DNA of 64,000 nucleotides from Tragulus kanchil (taxonomy: Eukaryota > Chordata > Mammalia > Artiodactyla > Tragulidae): the NCBI GenBank assembly GCA_022376925.1, contig JAIOJX010000032.1:118645979-118709978 (forward strand), read 5' to 3'. The notes under the pieces were generated by a model, which made no database searches, was not told where the DNA came from, and was given only the letters and a program-made list of their open reading frames with translations. This document shows positions 23,011-35,616 of this stretch, one piece after another (position 1 is the stretch's first letter; each line of letters opens with the position of its first letter). A program made the position numbers and the translations under genes.

Positions 23011-25095
23011 TTATTGGACACATTTTCAAATTTATTAGATATTGCCAAATTGTTTCCAAAGAGATTATACCAGTTTGCACCCACATTAGCAGGACAAAAG
23101 GATTCTCATTCTTCACTTTTTTTCCAATGCTTAATAGTGTTAGACCTTAAATTTTTGTTGATCTGATCCATTCACTAACAATATTGATCTGCAGCTACAT
23201 GCCAGGCACTGTTGCAGGCACAGAGGAGTCCCTGCCTTTGTGGAGCTTGCATTCAGTGGGGGAGGCCACCATAAACATAATGAGTAAATTCAGTAGTGTG
23301 TTTAAAGTTCATCTATAAACTGAAATCTGTCTTTGGATTAAGACAGACCATCTGAGAGCTATGGAGCCAGGTTCCAACACAGTGTTCCCAGTTTACTTCA
23401 TCTCCCCGTCCCTACCTGGACCTAGTCTTCCAGATGCACTTTGGGGAAAGTTGGAGAACCACTGTAAGAAACAGCCCTAGGAAACTGTCCAGTGTGCACA
23501 CGGCTGCAATAGATGTTACTGAGGAGATTGTTCGTGTGCTTAGACACCCTGCCAGGAAGGATCCACGAGTTACGGTTACTTGTCTGACCTCAAAGCCCAG
23601 CTCCTCCAAAAGTTCCAGTCCTTCCCAGGTAACCTGGGGCGAGATACTTAACCTCTTTGAACCTTGGCTCTTCAGATCCTCCTTGGTGAAACAAGGGTGA
23701 TGGCATCAGTCACATGAGATTGTTGTAGAGAGGATCATTGCAGAGAACAGAAACGCTGCATCTAAAGCACGTAGCCCTGTGCCTGACCCAGAGAAAGCAC
23801 TCGAAAACGGCAGAGATTGTTACCAGGATCCCCTGTGCTTTTCTTGTGTGGACTCTTAAGTTGAACTGGGCTGACTTGCTGAGCTGTCAATGTTGGACTT
23901 GCACTGTTGTAGCAGCTGGTACTTGCTGAGCTCCTCAGATGTGCCAGGCACGTGCACGACCACGTGTAATCTTCACACTGGGGTGACCTCTGTAGACCAC
24001 TCCGGTATTCTTCCCTGGAGAGTCCCATGGAAAGAGAAGCCCCATGGGTTACAGCCCATAGGGTCACAAGGAGTCAGACACACTGAAGTGACATAGCAGT
24101 AGCAGAATTATTGGACACATTTTCAAATTTATTAGATATTGCCAAATTGTTTCCAAAGAGATTATACCAGTTTGCACCCACATTAGCAGGACAAAAGGAT
24201 TCTCATTCTTCACTTTTTTTCCAATGCTTAATAGTGTTAGACCTTAAATTTTTGTTGATCTGATCCATTCACTAACAATATTGATCTGCAGCTACATGCC
24301 AGGCACTGTTGCAGGCACAGAGGAGTCCCTGCCTTTGTGGAGCTTGCATTCAGTGGGGGAGGCCACCATAAACATAATGAGTAAATTCAGTAGTGTGTTT
24401 AAAGTTCATCTATAAACTGAAATCTGTCTTTGGATTAAGACAGACCATCTGAGAGCTATGGAGCCAGGTTCCAACACAGTGTTCCCAGTTTACTTCATCT
24501 CCCCGTCCCTACCTGGACCTAGTCTTCCAGATGCACTTTGGGGAAAGTTGGAGAACCACTGTAAGAAACAGCCCTAGGAAACTGTCCAGTGTGCACACGG
24601 CTGCAATAGATGTTACTGAGGAGATTGTTCGTGTGCTTAGACACCCTGCCAGGAAGGATCCACGAGTTACGGTTACTTGTCTGACCTCAAAGCCCAGCTC
24701 CTCCAAAAGTTCCAGTCCTTCCCAGGTAACCTGGGGCGAGATACTTAACCTCTTTGAACCTTGGCTCTTCAGATCCTCCTTGGTGAAACAAGGGTGATGG
24801 CATCAGTCACATGAGATTGTTGTAGAGAGGATCATTGCAGAGAACAGAAACGCTGCATCTAAAGCACGTAGCCCTGTGCCTGACCCAGAGAAAGCACTCG
24901 AAAACGGCAGAGATTGTTACCAGGATCCCCTGTGCTTTTCTTGTGTGGACTCTTAAGTTGAACTGGGCTGACTTGCTGAGCTGTCAATGTTGGACTTGCA
25001 CTGTTGTAGCAGCTGGTACTTGCTGAGCTCCTCAGATGTGCCAGGCACGTGCACGACCACGTGTAATCTTCACACTGGGGTGACCTCTGTAGACC
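22900..25095. repeat. Duplication F: 22900-23998 and 23997-25095
   Basis: About 1.10 kb copies joined in shared cc; one substitution seen near the joint (ttgcctgg against ttccctgg). Confidence 0.95.
23580..23830 (+). repeat. MIR-like SINE fragment, repeated at about 24677-24927
   Basis: Words typical of MIR: gagatacttaacctctttgaacc, gtgaaacaagggtgatgg, cctgacccagagaaagcactcg. It lies in SVBP intron 2. Confidence 0.5.
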
Positions 25096-25156
25096 CTTCC
25101 GGGAATAAAGATGGGAGACGTAACATACATGACCTTGTGATGTAGGTGATATTACC

Positions 25157-27316
25157 ATCATTTAAAGTGACATATGGTGACCAGAATCCCTAGTTAGTGA
25201 TGCACTGAGGGGCAGGCCTGCCATCTAAACAGGTCTCTTGACTTTTTCCCCTGCTTCCTTCTCTGCTCCGCAGCTGCTCGTTCATCTGTGTGGCCTGGAA
25301 TGCAACCTCCTCAGATAAGAATGTGACAGAAGCCCACATAGGGAGGCAGAGACAGTTTCTATTCAGTTTTTCATAGATGCCACATTCCAGGAGGTGAGAT
25401 GAGAAGGAGAAACGAGAGGGGCAAATGGAAACAGAGACCCATTTGGCAGTTGAAGCAGCCTTTGGCTCTTTTGATGACCTTTCTTTCTTAAAAGTCTTTC
25501 ATTCCTTGACTTGAACTCTTGACCCATTTTGAGTCTTTTCTTTCTCTGCTTATACACTTAATACATACTTTATAATATATATAATACATATAAATAATGT
25601 ATATACAATATGTTTGTACACTTAAAGAAAAGGACTAAGAGAAACATCCTACCACCCTGCTACAGGGATAGGACATGACCAGAACATTAGAAGCTCTTTG
25701 GGCCTCACTCTAGTCGTGTCCCCAGCCTTCCCACCAGCAGTACCCTCAGTCCTTAATTGTATGCTCATCACCCTTTGCTGTCTATTAATTTACTCTTTCT
25801 GTGTGTATGCCTAAAGAATATTTTATAGCATAGCAATGTATCATCTAGTTTTGCCTGTTTCTGAAGTATCTGTATGTTACCATATTCTGTGAGAGGCCCT
25901 CTTTACTGAGCATCTTTTTTTTTAGTCATTCAAATTTATTAGTTTGTTTTTGCTATACATAGATAAAACTTGACCATTTTAACCATATTAGGCTTTTTGA
26001 GGATCATTTGTGTTGTTACTTGAAACTATTTTAATCACTGTGGAATTCCATTTTCCTTGAAGGTTATCATATCTTACCACAGTTTTTAAAAATTGAGAGA
26101 AAAAAGATTATAGGAATATTCAAACTTTCTGTTTAGTCAGTTTTGATCATTTTACTCAGAATTTATGTCCATTTACATTTTGAGACTTATTGACACAAAA
26201 TTCATAAGTTTTATTTTACTCTACTCTGGCTTCCTGATCATTTAAAGTGACATATGGTGACCAGAATCCCTAGTTAGTGATGCACTGAGGGGCAGGCCTG
26301 CCATCTAAACAGGTCTCTTGACTTTTTCCCCTGCTTCCTTCTCTGCTCCGCAGCTGCTCGTTCATCTGTGTGGCCTGGAATGCAACCTCCTCAGATAAGA
26401 ATGTGACAGAAGCCCACATAGGGAGGCAGAGACAGTTTCTATTCAGTTTTTCATAGATGCCACATTCCAGGAGGTGAGATGAGAAGGAGAAACGAGAGGG
26501 GCAAATGGAAACAGAGACCCATTTGGCAGTTGAAGCAGCCTTTGGCTCTTTTGATGACCTTTCTTTCTTAAAAGTCTTTCATTCCTTGACTTGAACTCTT
26601 GACCCATTTTGAGTCTTTTCTTTCTCTGCTTATACACTTAATACATACTTTATAATATATATAATACATATAAATAATGTATATACAATATGTTTGTACA
26701 CTTAAAGAAAAGGACTAAGAGAAACATCCTACCACCCTGCTACAGGGATAGGACATGACCAGAACATTAGAAGCTCTTTGGGCCTCACTCTAGTCGTGTC
26801 CCCAGCCTTCCCACCAGCAGTACCCTCAGTCCTTAATTGTATGCTCATCACCCTTTGCTGTCTATTAATTTACTCTTTCTGTGTGTATGCCTAAAGAATA
26901 TTTTATAGCATAGCAATGTATCATCTAGTTTTGCCTGTTTCTGAAGTATCTGTATGTTACCATATTCTGTGAGAGGCCCTCTTTACTGAGCATCTTTTTT
27001 TTTAGTCATTCAAATTTATTAGTTTGTTTTTGCTATACATAGATAAAACTTGACCATTTTAACCATATTAGGCTTTTTGAGGATCATTTGTGTTGTTACT
27101 TGAAACTATTTTAATCACTGTGGAATTCCATTTTCCTTGAAGGTTATCATATCTTACCACAGTTTTTAAAAATTGAGAGAAAAAAGATTATAGGAATATT
27201 CAAACTTTCTGTTTAGTCAGTTTTGATCATTTTACTCAGAATTTATGTCCATTTACATTTTGAGACTTATTGACACAAAATTCATAAGTTTTATTTTACT
27301 CTACTCTGGCTTCCCT
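25157..27316. repeat. Duplication G: 25157-26236 and 26237-27316
   Basis: 1080-base copies, apparently identical, joined within tgatca. Confidence 0.95.
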
Positions 27317-29357
27317 GATGGCTCAGAAGGTAAAGAATCTGCCTGCAATGCAAGAGACCCAGGTTCGATCCCTGGGTTGGGAGGATCCCCTGGAGAAGGG
27401 AATGGCAACACCACTCCAGTGTTATCTTGGAGAGTTCTGTGGACAGAGGAGCCTGGCAGGAGTTGCAAAGAATCGGAGACGCCTGAGAGACTGACACACA
27501 ACACACATCAGTGATTGTGTCCTCTTTTTAATTACGAGAACATTTGTGGGCCCTCCCTTCTTATCTCGACAAGTCTCAGAGGTCTGCAGGGTTTTCTTTA
27601 GTACTTTCAAAGAACCCTCTTGCAGTTTTGGTGATCCTCCCTGTTGTACAGTTGGTTGCCTTTTTATTAATATCTGCTCTGATCTTGTGTTTTCTACTTG
27701 TCATACTTCTCAGGGTTTTTTAAACCCTTCTTTTCTTTCTGATTGCCCAGGTTTTATCCTCTCCGAACATGGCCCTTCTTTTTTTCCTTCTCTACAAATT
27801 TGGAAGTTTTGTGTTGTTTCTGGTTCTTTGCTGGATTAATTAAGTACTGCAAGGTGAGCAATAAGGTAGACCTCCTGCCTTTCACTTTAAAATGGCTCTT
27901 GCCATTTTCTCCAGCCCCAAGGCCTGCCCTGGCTCACGTTTCTACCATCTCCTCCTTGGACTGTTGTAACAGATACCTCCTAAATGGCTGTAATCTCTCC
28001 TGCCTGACTTCATCCCTCACATGGTCTTCGTTTTCTTTCTCAAAGCACAGACGTAACCAAGTTTCTTGCCTGCCCACTCATCTCTCCAGAGTCGGCCAGA
28101 GAAAGCCGAGATTCCTTCGTGTGGCATTTAGGGCCCTAACATACCTTTCTTGCTTTCTCCAGCTCCCCAACTCTACCTATGATACCTTTCATATTGAAGT
28201 TTCCAGAACTAACGCTGTACTTCTGCATTATATTGATTTAATCATAATGTCCACTGTTGTATCACCTACTTGTTGTAATAGGAATATTCAAACTTTCTGT
28301 TTAGTCAGTTTTGATCATTTTACTCAGAATTTATGTCCATTTACATTTTGAGACTTATTGACACAAAATTCATAAGTTTTATTTTACTCTACTCTGGCTT
28401 CCCTGATGGCTCAGAAGGTAAAGAATCTGCCTGCAATGCAAGAGACCCAGGTTCGATCCCTGGGTTGGGAGGATCCCCTGGAGAAGGGAATGGCAACACC
28501 ACTCCAGTGTTATCTTGGAGAGTTCTGTGGACAGAGGAGCCTGGCAGGAGTTGCAAAGAATCGGAGACGCCTGAGAGACTGACACACAACACACATCAGT
28601 GATTGTGTCCTCTTTTTAATTACGAGAACATTTGTGGGCCCTCCCTTCTTATCTCGACAAGTCTCAGAGGTCTGCAGGGTTTTCTTTAGTACTTTCAAAG
28701 AACCCTCTTGCAGTTTTGGTGATCCTCCCTGTTGTACAGTTGGTTGCCTTTTTATTAATATCTGCTCTGATCTTGTGTTTTCTACTTGTCATACTTCTCA
28801 GGGTTTTTTAAACCCTTCTTTTCTTTCTGATTGCCCAGGTTTTATCCTCTCCGAACATGGCCCTTCTTTTTTTCCTTCTCTACAAATTTGGAAGTTTTGT
28901 GTTGTTTCTGGTTCTTTGCTGGATTAATTAAGTACTGCAAGGTGAGCAATAAGGTAGACCTCCTGCCTTTCACTTTAAAATGGCTCTTGCCATTTTCTCC
29001 AGCCCCAAGGCCTGCCCTGGCTCACGTTTCTACCATCTCCTCCTTGGACTGTTGTAACAGATACCTCCTAAATGGCTGTAATCTCTCCTGCCTGACTTCA
29101 TCCCTCACATGGTCTTCGTTTTCTTTCTCAAAGCACAGACGTAACCAAGTTTCTTGCCTGCCCACTCATCTCTCCAGAGTCGGCCAGAGAAAGCCGAGAT
29201 TCCTTCGTGTGGCATTTAGGGCCCTAACATACCTTTCTTGCTTTCTCCAGCTCCCCAACTCTACCTATGATACCTTTCATATTGAAGTTTCCAGAACTAA
29301 CGCTGTACTTCTGCATTATATTGATTTAATCATAATGTCCACTGTTGTATCACCTAT
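27191..29357. repeat. Duplication H: 27191-28269 and 28279-29357
   Basis: 1079-base copies with 9 filler bases (28270-28278). It overlaps G by about 126 bases, so 26111-26236, 27191-27316 and 28279-28404 are three copies of one stretch. Confidence 0.95.
27305..27500 (+). mobile_element. Bov-tA SINE, plus strand, repeated at 28393-28588
   Basis: ggcttccctgatggctcagaagg, gttcgatccctgggttggg box B region, gagaagggaatggcaac. Doubled by duplication H. Confidence 0.85.
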
Positions 29358-29404
29358 GTCCTTTCCCCAGTCTCTACCTGTTTAAATCCTACTGATCCCT
29401 GTTT

Positions 29405-29640
29405 TGTTGCTATTTTGTGGCAAGGGCTCTTCATTGAGACATGGTGCCAGCTTTTCTCTGCTCGTGGCGTGTGACTGCTCACGTTACACAGCACGGGCTC
29501 TAGTGTGAGCGGGCTCAGGAGTGGCAGTGTATGGGCTTATCTGCCTGCACGTGGGATCTCAGCTCCCCAACCAGGGACAGAACCATGTCCTCTGCGTTGG
29601 AAGGTGGATTCTTAGCCATTGAACCACCAGGGAAGTCCCC
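29405..29640 (-). mobile_element. CHR-type SINE, minus strand, repeated at 30513-30748
   Basis: Antisense CHR sequence (cacgtgggatctcagctccc, ccattgaaccaccagggaag) just upstream of SVBP exon 2 of 2. Doubled by duplication I. Confidence 0.75.
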
Positions 29641-29852
29641 CTACCAATCCTTTAAAGGCCAGATCAAGCCACCTGCGTCACCACTTCTTTCCTGGTTCCC
29701 CAGTGGAGCTAATGTCTGCCTCTCCAGTTGCTTTATCACTGCCCCTGCGTTACTGAGGCAGTTCTGGCAGTTTCAAATGACGCTGCCTATGGTGTCTGAA
29801 GGCACGTCAAGCAGCTGTCTCCACGGCTAACGTATCTTTTTCTCCCATTCAG

Positions 29853-29939
29853 ATCTATGCCCTCAACAGAGTCATGACAGAACTGGAGCAGCAGCAGTTT
29901 GATGAGTTCTGTAAACAGATGCAGCCCTCTGGAGAGTGA
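29853..29939 (+). CDS. SVBP: SVBP coding exon 2 of 2 (residues 39-66 and stop), copy 1
   Basis: Encodes [12 protein letters not shown] through the C-terminus QMQPSGE and a TGA stop at 29937-29939. This is the distal half of the amphipathic helix that packs against vasohibin, rich in Leu, Gln and Glu. The acceptor is a pyrimidine-rich tract ending CCCATTCAG at 29844-29852. It is phase 0 and completes the 66-residue protein with 19124-19237. The 3' untranslated region follows to the polyadenylation signals near 30250. The intron upstream is about 10.6 kb in this sequence but would be roughly half that after removing the duplications. Confidence 0.93.
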   Translation: MYALNRVMTELEQQQFDEFCKQMQPSGE

Positions 29940-30249
29940 GCCGCCTGTGTTCACACTAGATGGGACCCTGGAGGCCTCGTCCATGAGCAAGTTACCAGTT
30001 TTAAGCTGAGGTGGCCCATTTGGAGCCTGACACAACCAGACAAGAAGGCATTTGTGTTGTTCCTGAAACTGGATAAATCAGAACTTCCTGTATGTAACGT
30101 CACTTGTTTCTCCAATCCGAACTGGCCCATTGCTTACTGAAGAGACTTGTTCTATTCTTCTAAGACAATAGATTCTTTTTTTTTTTTAACTTTTTCTATT
30201 TGAAAAAAAATCAATGTTTCTTTTGAAACTGTAAACCTCTAAAAATACA

Positions 30250-30266
30250 AATAAAACGCTAATAAA
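30250..30266 (+). terminator. SVBP polyadenylation signals, copy 1
   Basis: Two AATAAA hexamers (30250-30255 and 30261-30266) about 310 bases after the SVBP stop codon, followed by T/GT-rich sequence (TGTTTTGTTTG), the usual layout of a cleavage and polyadenylation site. Confidence 0.75.
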
Positions 30267-30959
30267 ATGTTTTGTTTGCTCATACTTTAGTTTGGGGGTG
30301 CCTACTCATAAGAAAGTGGAGTCAGAAAGGATGTAATAAGTAGGAAGAGTTGACATGAGCAGAGGGATCTACCTATGATACCTTTCATATTGAAGTTTCC
30401 AGAACTAACGCTGTACTTCTGCATTATATTGATTTAATCATAATGTCCACTGTTGTATCACCTATGTCCTTTCCCCAGTCTCTACCTGTTTAAATCCTAC
30501 TGATCCCTGTTTTGTTGCTATTTTGTGGCAAGGGCTCTTCATTGAGACATGGTGCCAGCTTTTCTCTGCTCGTGGCGTGTGACTGCTCACGTTACACAGC
30601 ACGGGCTCTAGTGTGAGCGGGCTCAGGAGTGGCAGTGTATGGGCTTATCTGCCTGCACGTGGGATCTCAGCTCCCCAACCAGGGACAGAACCATGTCCTC
30701 TGCGTTGGAAGGTGGATTCTTAGCCATTGAACCACCAGGGAAGTCCCCCTACCAATCCTTTAAAGGGCAGATCAAGCCACCTGCGCACCACTTCTTTCCT
30801 GGTTCCCCAGTGGAGCTAATGTCTGCCTCTCCAGTTGCTTTATCACTGCCCCTGCGTTACTGAGGCAGTTCTGGCAGTTTCAAATGACGCTGCCTATGGT
30901 GTCTGAAGGCACGTCAAGCAGCTGTCTCCACGGCTAACGTATCTTTTTCTCCCATTCAG

Positions 30960-31046
30960 ATCTATGCCCTCAACAGAGTCATGACAGAACTGGAGCAGCA
31001 GCAGTTTGATGAGTTCTGTAAACAGATGCAGCCCTCTGGAGAGTGA
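30960..31046 (+). CDS. SVBP: SVBP coding exon 2 of 2, duplicate copy
   Basis: Identical 87 coding bases to 29853-29939 with the same acceptor and TGA stop (31044-31046), inside the second unit of duplication I. The upstream intron differs by single-base gains and losses (for example GCGTCACC against GCGCACC). Probably the same exon represented twice. Confidence 0.85.
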   Translation: MYALNRVMTELEQQQFDEFCKQMQPSGE

Positions 31047-31356
31047 GCCGCCTGTGTTCACACTAGATGGGACCCTGGAGGCCTCGTCCATGAGCAAGTT
31101 ACCAGTTTTAAGCTGAGGTGGCCCATTTGGAGCCTGACACAACCAGACAAGAAGGCATTTGTGTTGTTCCTGAAACTGGATAAATCAGAACTTCCTGTAT
31201 GTAACGTCACTTGTTTCTCCAATCCGAACTGGCCCATTGCTTACTGAAGAGACTTGTTCTATTCTTCTAAGACAATAGATTCTTTTTTTTTTTTAACTTT
31301 TTCTATTTGAAAAAAAATCAATGTTTCTTTTGAAACTGTAAACCTCTAAAAATACA

Positions 31357-31373
31357 AATAAAACGCTAATAAA
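31357..31373 (+). terminator. SVBP polyadenylation signals, duplicate copy
   Basis: The same AATAAA pair (31357-31362, 31368-31373) repeated in the second unit of duplication I. Confidence 0.7.
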
Positions 31374-31629
31374 ATGTTTTGTTTGCTCATACTTTAGTTT
31401 GGGGGTGCCTACTCATAAGAAAGTGGAGTCAGAAAGGATGTAATAAGTAGGAAGAGTTGACATGAGCAGAGGGGACCCTTTTTCGTTCAGGAAGGGAGCA
31501 GAGAGAAGAGGAGAGAAAGAACATGACTGCTTCCAGATGACATTCTTCCTGAGGCTAAAGCTCCACAGACCCTTCAGATCCTAAGGTTTTAGCTATACAG
31601 GTGTAAATACATGACTTCTGTGCTATGTG

Positions 31630-31812
31630 TTTGTGCTTAGTTGCTCAGTCATGTCCCACTCCGTGAGACCCCATGGACTATAGCCCACCAGGCTCCTTTG
31701 TCCATGCGACTCTCCAGGCAAGAATACTGGAGTAGGTTGCCATGCCTTCCTCCAAGCAATCTTCTCAATCCAGGTCTCCTGCATAGCAGGCAGGAGCCAC
31801 CAGGGAAGCCCG
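31630..31812 (-). mobile_element. Bov-tA SINE, minus strand
   Basis: gttgctcagtcatgtcccactc, cttcctccaagcaatcttc, gagccaccagggaagcccg in antisense order. Confidence 0.8.
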
Positions 31813-32451
31813 TAAATATATGACTTCTGCTCCCAGATGAGCCATGACTCAAGCTTAGAGCTTTGAAGCTGGGATTCCTGTCACCCTATGAGTGTGGACA
31901 GCTAGCAGCAGGCTTGCACCCATAAGGGGAAGGGATTGAGGTGCTTTGGGTTTTTCTTTTTGGTTTTTCACTTTTTACTCTATCAAGCCTAGAAACAAAA
32001 TACACATGCAAATGAGTCTGATTACTCAGAGGTTCACAACAGCCAACACTGCATCCTCCGTTACTCTCCACACGGGAAATAATTGTTTTTCCCTAGTGGT
32101 TCTGAGAACATCTCTAGCAATTTCCACCTCTTCTTTGTCACCTTGCTGCTCTAAAGTCACTGAGAATTCTGTTTCCATTGCTATGCTTGTTTTAGCAATA
32201 AATTCTGGTGTTAAGGAACTTGCTATCCCTATGGAGAATATGTTCTGAGAGCCTAAGTTATGATTAAGGATAATCTTTACATAGATTATCCCCATAAATA
32301 ATAATTAGGTTCCATAGTGTCCTATTGAATTGGGATTAAATGTGTATTTTTCAGTTTTGTGTTTTAGAGGAATGGGGGTTTGGAGTAAGCTGTTATAAAC
32401 CTAAGGCAATGATGTAGTATGCTAGAACACAGTTCTTAAGAGTCAAATGAC

Positions 32452-34657
32452 TTAGGGTCAAGTATGGTTCTTACTATGTTGGGTAAATTAGTAACCTCTG
32501 TACATCTCACTCTTTTCCCTCCTGTGTAATAGAATAACATTTCATTCCTCTCAAGATCATTTATTAAGAAATAGATAATGTTTGTAATAATGACTCAGTA
32601 AATATTACTTCCCAACTACCTTACTTCATGGGATATCTTTCAAATAACCAATTACTATATGAACATTGGTTGGAAGGATTCTGATGCTTAGTTGGAAACT
32701 GCTTTTATTAACATATCACTGCCCTAGATACAGTTCCTCCTAGAGAAGCCTTCTAATATTGCACACTGCAGGTGGTTGTAAAATCAGTTTAATAAATTAT
32801 AAACAGCTGTTTAGTAAAATAATAGGGGCTTCCCTGGTGGTTTAGTGGTTGAGTTTGCCTTGCCATGCAGGAGACACTGGTACAGCCCCTGGCCGGGAAG
32901 ATACCACGTGCTGCAGCTAAGGGGCTGCATGCTGCCAACTAAGTATCCCTCATGCCAAAACTAAGACCTGGTGCAGCCAATTAAGCATTTTTGTAAAAAC
33001 TTCTAAGAAATAATAGGACAGATTTTAAAATGTCACATGCAGTAAGGATGTTATTTCATAAAGCTTCTGTTTCAGCTTTCAGTTTTGCACCATTGAGTAT
33101 GTTAGCTATGGGTTTGCCTATATGACAGACACGTGTCGAGGTACATTCCTTCTATACCCACTTTATTGAGGTTTTTTTTTTTTTAACATAGATGGTATTG
33201 AATCTCCTCAAATGCTTTTCCTGCACCTAGTGAGATGATTATATGGGTTTTCTCCTTCATTTTGTTAATGTGCTGTAGCATATTGTTTGGTTTGTGGATA
33301 TTGAACCATCTTTGCATCCCTGGCATAAATTCCACTTAACTCTTTCAACGTATTATTGTATTTGGTTTGCCAATATTTTCTTGAGGGATTTTTGCATTTA
33401 TATTCACTGGTGCCACTAGACGGTAATTTTCTTTTATTGTGTTTTTTCTTCATTTGCTGTTAGCTATGTGGGCCTTGTAAAATAGTTAGGGAGTATTTCT
33501 TTCTCTTCAATTTTTTGGAATAGTTTGAGAAGACTATGTATTAATTCTTGGAATGTTAGGGTCAAGTATGGTTCTTACTATGTTGGGTAAATTAGTAACC
33601 TCTGTACATCTCACTCTTTTCCCTCCTGTGTAATAGAATAACATTTCATTCCTCTCAAGATCATTTATTAAGAAATAGATAATGTTTGTAATAATGACTC
33701 AGTAAATATTACTTCCCAACTACCTTACTTCATGGGATATCTTTCAAATAACCAATTACTATATGAACATTGGTTGGAAGGATTCTGATGCTTAGTTGGA
33801 AACTGCTTTTATTAACATATCACTGCCCTAGATACAGTTCCTCCTAGAGAAGCCTTCTAATATTGCACACTGCAGGTGGTTGTAAAATCAGTTTAATAAA
33901 TTATAAACAGCTGTTTAGTAAAATAATAGGGGCTTCCCTGGTGGTTTAGTGGTTGAGTTTGCCTTGCCATGCAGGAGACACTGGTACAGCCCCTGGCCGG
34001 GAAGATACCACGTGCTGCAGCTAAGGGGCTGCATGCTGCCAACTAAGTATCCCTCATGCCAAAACTAAGACCTGGTGCAGCCAATTAAGCATTTTTGTAA
34101 AAACTTCTAAGAAATAATAGGACAGATTTTAAAATGTCACATGCAGTAAGGATGTTATTTCATAAAGCTTCTGTTTCAGCTTTCAGTTTTGCACCATTGA
34201 GTATGTTAGCTATGGGTTTGCCTATATGACAGACACGTGTCGAGGTACATTCCTTCTATACCCACTTTATTGAGGTTTGTTTTTAACATAGATGGTATTG
34301 AATCTCCTCAAATGCTTTTCCTGCACCTAGTGAGATGATTATATGGGTTTTCTCCTTCATTTTGTTAATGTGCTGTAGCATATTGTTTGGTTTGTGGATA
34401 TTGAACCATCTTTGCATCCCTGGCATAAATTCCACTTAACTCTTTCAACGTATTATTGTATTTGGTTTGCCAATATTTTCTTGAGGGATTTTTGCATTTA
34501 TATTCACTGGTGCCACTAGACGGTAATTTTCTTTTATTGTGTTTTTTCTTCATTTGCTGTTAGCTATGTGGGCCTTGTAAAATAGTTAGGGAGTATTTCT
34601 TTCTCTTCAATTTTTTGGAATAGTTTGAGAAGACTATGTATTAATTCTTGGAATGTT
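32452..34657. repeat. Duplication J: 32452-33555 and 33556-34657
   Basis: About 1.10 kb copies joined at shared ttagg. A long T run (33175-33184) is shortened and altered in copy 2. Confidence 0.95.
33165..34657 (-). mobile_element. L1 ORF2 fragment, minus strand, doubled by duplication J
   Basis: Antisense L1 ORF2 sequence (gcatattgtttggtttgtgg, ttgcatccctggcataaat, gaatagtttgagaagac) at 33165-33555 and again at 34265-34657. No intact open frame remains. Confidence 0.75.
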
Positions 34658-34859
34658 TGGTGATGCCTCCCGACACTGGACTTCTCTTTAGGGGGGAGGT
34701 TTTTAATTACTGTTTCAGTCTCTACTAGTGCTCAGTCTATTCAGATTTTCTATTTCTTCATGATTCAGTCTTGGAAGACTGTATGATTCTAAACATCCGC
34801 CTTTCCATCTAGGTTGTCCAATTTGTGGATCATGATATTCTCTTCTAATACCTTAGTAT

Positions 34860-35222
34860 TTCTGTGGTATGTGTGTGTTCAGTCGCCCAGTCATGTCTAA
34901 CTCTGCGACCTTATGGACTGCAGCATGCCAGGCCTCCCTGTTCCTTACCATCTCCTGGAGCTTGCTCAAACTCATGTCCATTGAGTCAGTGATGCCATCC
35001 AACTATCTCATCCTGTGTTGTCCCTTACTCTTCCCCTCAATTTTTCCCAGCATCAGGGACTTTTCCAATGAGTCAGTTGTTCCCATCAGATGACCAAAAT
35101 ATTGGAGCTTCAGCTTCAGCATCAGTCCTTCCAATTAGTATTCAGAGTTGACTTCCCTTAAGATTGATTGGTTTGATCTCCTTGCTGTGCAAGGGACCCT
35201 CGTGAGTCTTCTCTGGTACCCA
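34860..35222 (-). mobile_element. BovB (RTE-clade) LINE 3' end, minus strand
   Basis: Antisense BovB/ART2A-type sequence: gtgttcagtcgcccagtcatg, ctcatgtccattgagtcagtg, cagcatcagggacttttcc, gaccaaaatattggagc. BovB in this form is a hallmark of ruminant genomes. Confidence 0.9.
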
Positions 35223-35616
35223 TTGTTATTTATCCTCTTTCATTTCTGAGTTTTATCAACACCTTCTCTCTTTTTTTCTTAGTGAGTTTAGCCAACAGTT
35301 TGTCAGCTCTCAGCTGACCTATAACCATCTTCATATTGCTAAACTAAACTTTTGTTTGAGGCAAGTTAGCATGACTGTTATTGTTATAAACAAAGTACAG
35401 TTTACACAATCAAATGTATATTTTTCCTTTCAAAGCACTCTGGGAGTCTGCATATTTATTTTAGCTCTGCTACTATGGCTCAAAATGTGCATGGAGATCC
35501 TCTTTCAAAATTTCATCTTCCTTTAAATGTAGTTCAAGTTTTAGAAACAGCCAGAAGTCATTTGAGGCCAAATCCAATAGCTAATGAGATTTTGGTTTAA
35601 GAAGAAGACGTCATTG

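Larger units (their letters stand above)
17150..31473 (+). other. SVBP: SVBP gene locus (promoter to 3' end, inflated by duplications)
   Basis: The span runs from a CpG island to the polyadenylation signals. Coding exons at 19124-19237 and 29853-29939 splice in phase 0 into a complete 66-residue protein, the usual SVBP length. The non-coding first exon should lie in the CpG island; a plausible donor (AAG followed by GTGAGG) is at 17324/17325, but I cannot fix it. Five of the 1.1 kb duplications (C, D, G, H, I) and parts of E and F lie inside the locus, so both coding exons appear twice. The intron between them is mostly SINE, L1 and older repeat sequence. The neighbour to the left should be ERMAP on the minus strand and to the right TMEM269 on the minus strand, from known mammalian gene order. 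Confidence 0.85.
29261..31473. repeat. Duplication I: about 29261-30368 and 30369-31473
   Basis: About 1.11 kb copies. They double the last SVBP exon and its polyadenylation signals. Confidence 0.95.

Noticed and set aside
27743..28351. 202-codon plus-strand frame, again as 184 codons at 28831-29385
   Set aside because: Lies in SVBP intron 2, changes its C-terminus at a duplication joint, has no recognisable domain, and overlaps sequence that looks like an old interspersed repeat.
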